Below, in pieces: positions 62,809 through 64,000 of a DNA stretch of 64,000 nt (within the stretch, counting starts at the first letter, position 1; each line of letters opens with the position of its first letter). The stretch lies in the NCBI RefSeq assembly GCF_034670005.1, contig NZ_JAXMOH010000001.1, positions 372,001 through 436,000 on the forward strand, in the 5' to 3' direction. The position numbers and the translations under genes were made by a program. This DNA is from Thalassobius sp034670005. GTDB taxonomy: Bacteria; Pseudomonadota; Alphaproteobacteria; Rhodobacterales; Rhodobacteraceae. The notes under the pieces were generated by a model. The model searched no databases. It saw nothing but the letters and a program-made list of their open reading frames with translations, and was not told where the DNA came from.

Positions 62809-63522
62809 TCATTCGGCCACGTGCCGCGCGTTTGGCGCGGGGGTGACAGGTGTGTCCATCGTGGCCAGCATGTCGCGGACCTGAGGACACCCGGCGTTTG
62901 GATCAGGCCCGAATGTGACTTCGGTTTCTTCCCAGACGGCATCCAGCGCGGCGAGGTCGGTTGGGTCATCGTCGGGCTGTGCCAGCATGTCGGCGACCAC
63001 TTCGGCATCCGCCTCGGTATCGGCAAGCTGTGAAAGGGTGGCGAACACGGCGGCATATCCGCTTTCGCGCCGGACAAGCCGTGCCGCGAGTGCATCAAGG
63101 ATATGCGCCGCATCCGCCAAAGTTTCCTGTACTTCAGCGAAGGGACGCGTCGACAGGAATTCCAGCAGCACCGGCAGGTGATCGGGCAGTTCGGTAGTGG
63201 CGGGTTCGAACCCGCCCTCCCGGTAGGTTTCGATCAGGCTGACCATCGCGCCGCCCCTGTCCCGGCTTTCGCCATGGACATGCTCAAAAAGGTTAAGAGA
63301 AAGTGTGCGCGACCGGTCAAAGAGCATCACATAGCTTTCTTGCAGGTCGTATAGATCGTCCCGCCCCAGTTCGTCGGCAAGCATCAACAATGCGACCTTT
63401 GTTTCGGGACTGATACGTGGATCGGCGGCCAGAACGGCCCCGATTTGCGGCATCGCGTCCTGAAGCTCTGACGAAGGATAGCTCAGGATCAGTGACAGCG
63501 CCTTGAATGTGCGGTCCGGCAT
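62809..63522 (-). CDS. narJ: Nitrate reductase molybdenum cofactor assembly chaperone
   Basis: A 237-residue cytosolic chaperone of the TorD/NarJ family that holds apo-NarG until the cofactor is inserted. The NarJ block LSYPSSELQ is at about 12-20, and LSLNLFEHVHGESRDRG at about 74-90 is the hallmark. The ATG at 63522 overlaps the narH stop by one base (TGATG). Confidence 0.94.
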   Translation of the reverse strand: MPDRTFKALSLILSYPSSELQDAMPQIGAVLAADPRISPETKVALLMLADELGRDDLYDLQESYVMLFDRSRTLSLNLFEHVHGESRDRGGAMVSLIETYREGGFEPATTELPDHLPVLLEFLSTRPFAEVQETLADAAHILDALAARLVRRESGYAAVFATLSQLADTEADAEVVADMLAQPDDDPTDLAALDAVWEETEVTFGPDPNAGCPQVRDMLATMDTPVTPAPNARHVAE

Positions 63523-64000
63523 CAGAATGTCTCCGTCGGAAGGGCAAAGGATTTTTTCTTGCCGCCAAACATGGTCGACTTGCCGGTGTCTCCGCTGGAA
63601 CAGCCATTGCCATCGGTGAACCCGCATCCGCCCCGGATATCGGCACCTTGTTCGTTCTGTTCGCGGTGCGCCGTGGGGATCGCGAAACGATCCTCGTAAT
63701 CGGCAAGCGCCATGATCTTGTACATGTCCTCGATCATCCGGCCCGACATGCCGACGCGGGCCGCGATGGCTTCGTCACGCACACCATCCACGCTGAGCGC
63801 GCGCATGTAGAGCCGCATCGCGGACATTCGTTCCAGCGCATGGACGATCGGTTCCTCATCGCCTGCCGTCAACATGTTGGCCAGGTACTGAACCGGAATG
63901 CGCAAACTGCGCACATCCGGCATCTGGTCGTTCATCGCAATCTGACCGGCCTGTGCCGCGTTCTGGATCGGTGACAGCGGCGGGATGTACCACACCATCG
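63522..64000 (-). CDS. narH: Respiratory nitrate reductase beta subunit, C-terminal part
   Basis: The 3' end of narH, cut by the window edge. The visible 158 or so residues match the C-terminal end of the iron-sulphur beta subunit: VWYIPPLSPIQNAA, PVQYLANMLTAGDEEPI, YKIMALADYEDRFAIPTAHRE (key residues RFAIP). A Gly/Cys-rich tail (GGCGFTDGNGC) follows. The upstream 4Fe-4S domains lie outside the window. It forms part of the narGHJI operon. Confidence 0.94.
   Translation of the reverse strand, partial: MVWYIPPLSPIQNAAQAGQIAMNDQMPDVRSLRIPVQYLANMLTAGDEEPIVHALERMSAMRLYMRALSVDGVRDEAIAARVGMSGRMIEDMYKIMALADYEDRFAIPTAHREQNEQGADIRGGCGFTDGNGCSSGDTGKSTMFGGKKKSFALPTETF

Noticed and set aside
1..64000. 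CRISPR arrays, tRNA or rRNA genes, insertion sequences
   Set aside because: No regularly spaced repeats, tRNA-like T-loop sequences in intergenic DNA, or transposase frames were recognised by reading. A dedicated tRNA or repeat search was not possible.

Overview
This 64 kb window looks like a chromosomal segment of a Rhodobacterales alphaproteobacterium (Roseobacter group or a close relative). That placement is inferred from family content: a GTG-started rpsD in the form typical of the order, a DUF2125 protein, a Hint-domain protein, a single-chain indolepyruvate oxidoreductase, many Lrp, IclR and TetR regulators, a TctABC transporter and an FNR-type site. No rRNA, tRNA, CRISPR array, insertion sequence or prophage was found.

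Layout. 1-16 kb is housekeeping: a methyltransferase, gloB, clpA, an M23 peptidase, an ion-channel/OmpA pair with a giant coiled coil, chaC, DUF2125, the packed run hisC-tyrC-extensin, rpsD with a clear promoter and terminator, a Hint protein and an LpxR-like outer-membrane protein. 16-31 kb is amino-acid and aromatic catabolism: an Lrp regulator with arginase and ornithine cyclodeaminase (arginine to proline), a GT29 sialyltransferase-like gene, indolepyruvate oxidoreductase with its Lrp regulator, amaB-amaA (pipecolate/lysine degradation) with a LysR regulator, a broken cydD facing an NsrR-like gene across a perfect FNR box, and pcaIJ with an IclR regulator.

32-46.6 kb is the most interesting part. 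Eight same-strand genes (tctC-tctB-tctA-P450-glutamine synthetase homologue-class I amidotransferase-IclR-class III aminotransferase) face an aldehyde dehydrogenase and a Tm-1/UPF0261 gene. Two copies of the palindrome GGTTCA-N5-TGAACC lie just upstream of the first gene on each side. The content resembles the gamma-glutamylated amine (Puu/Ipu-like) logic, but with a P450 and a tripartite tricarboxylate transporter. It could be an undescribed amine catabolic system. A TetR gene and a dimethylglycine/sarcosine dehydrogenase-like flavoprotein follow.

46.7-59.5 kb holds an RTX protein divergent from a TetR gene with two operator palindromes between them, an RND efflux operon with two adaptors and a terminal TetR gene, and a YhaO/YhaN (SbcD/SbcC-like) pair. 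59.7-64 kb is the 3' end of a respiratory nitrate reductase operon (narH partial, narJ, narI, parvulin, hemerythrin), then an internally deleted moeA remnant and a DUF2478 gene. All functions are read from sequence motifs and family knowledge. No database search was run.
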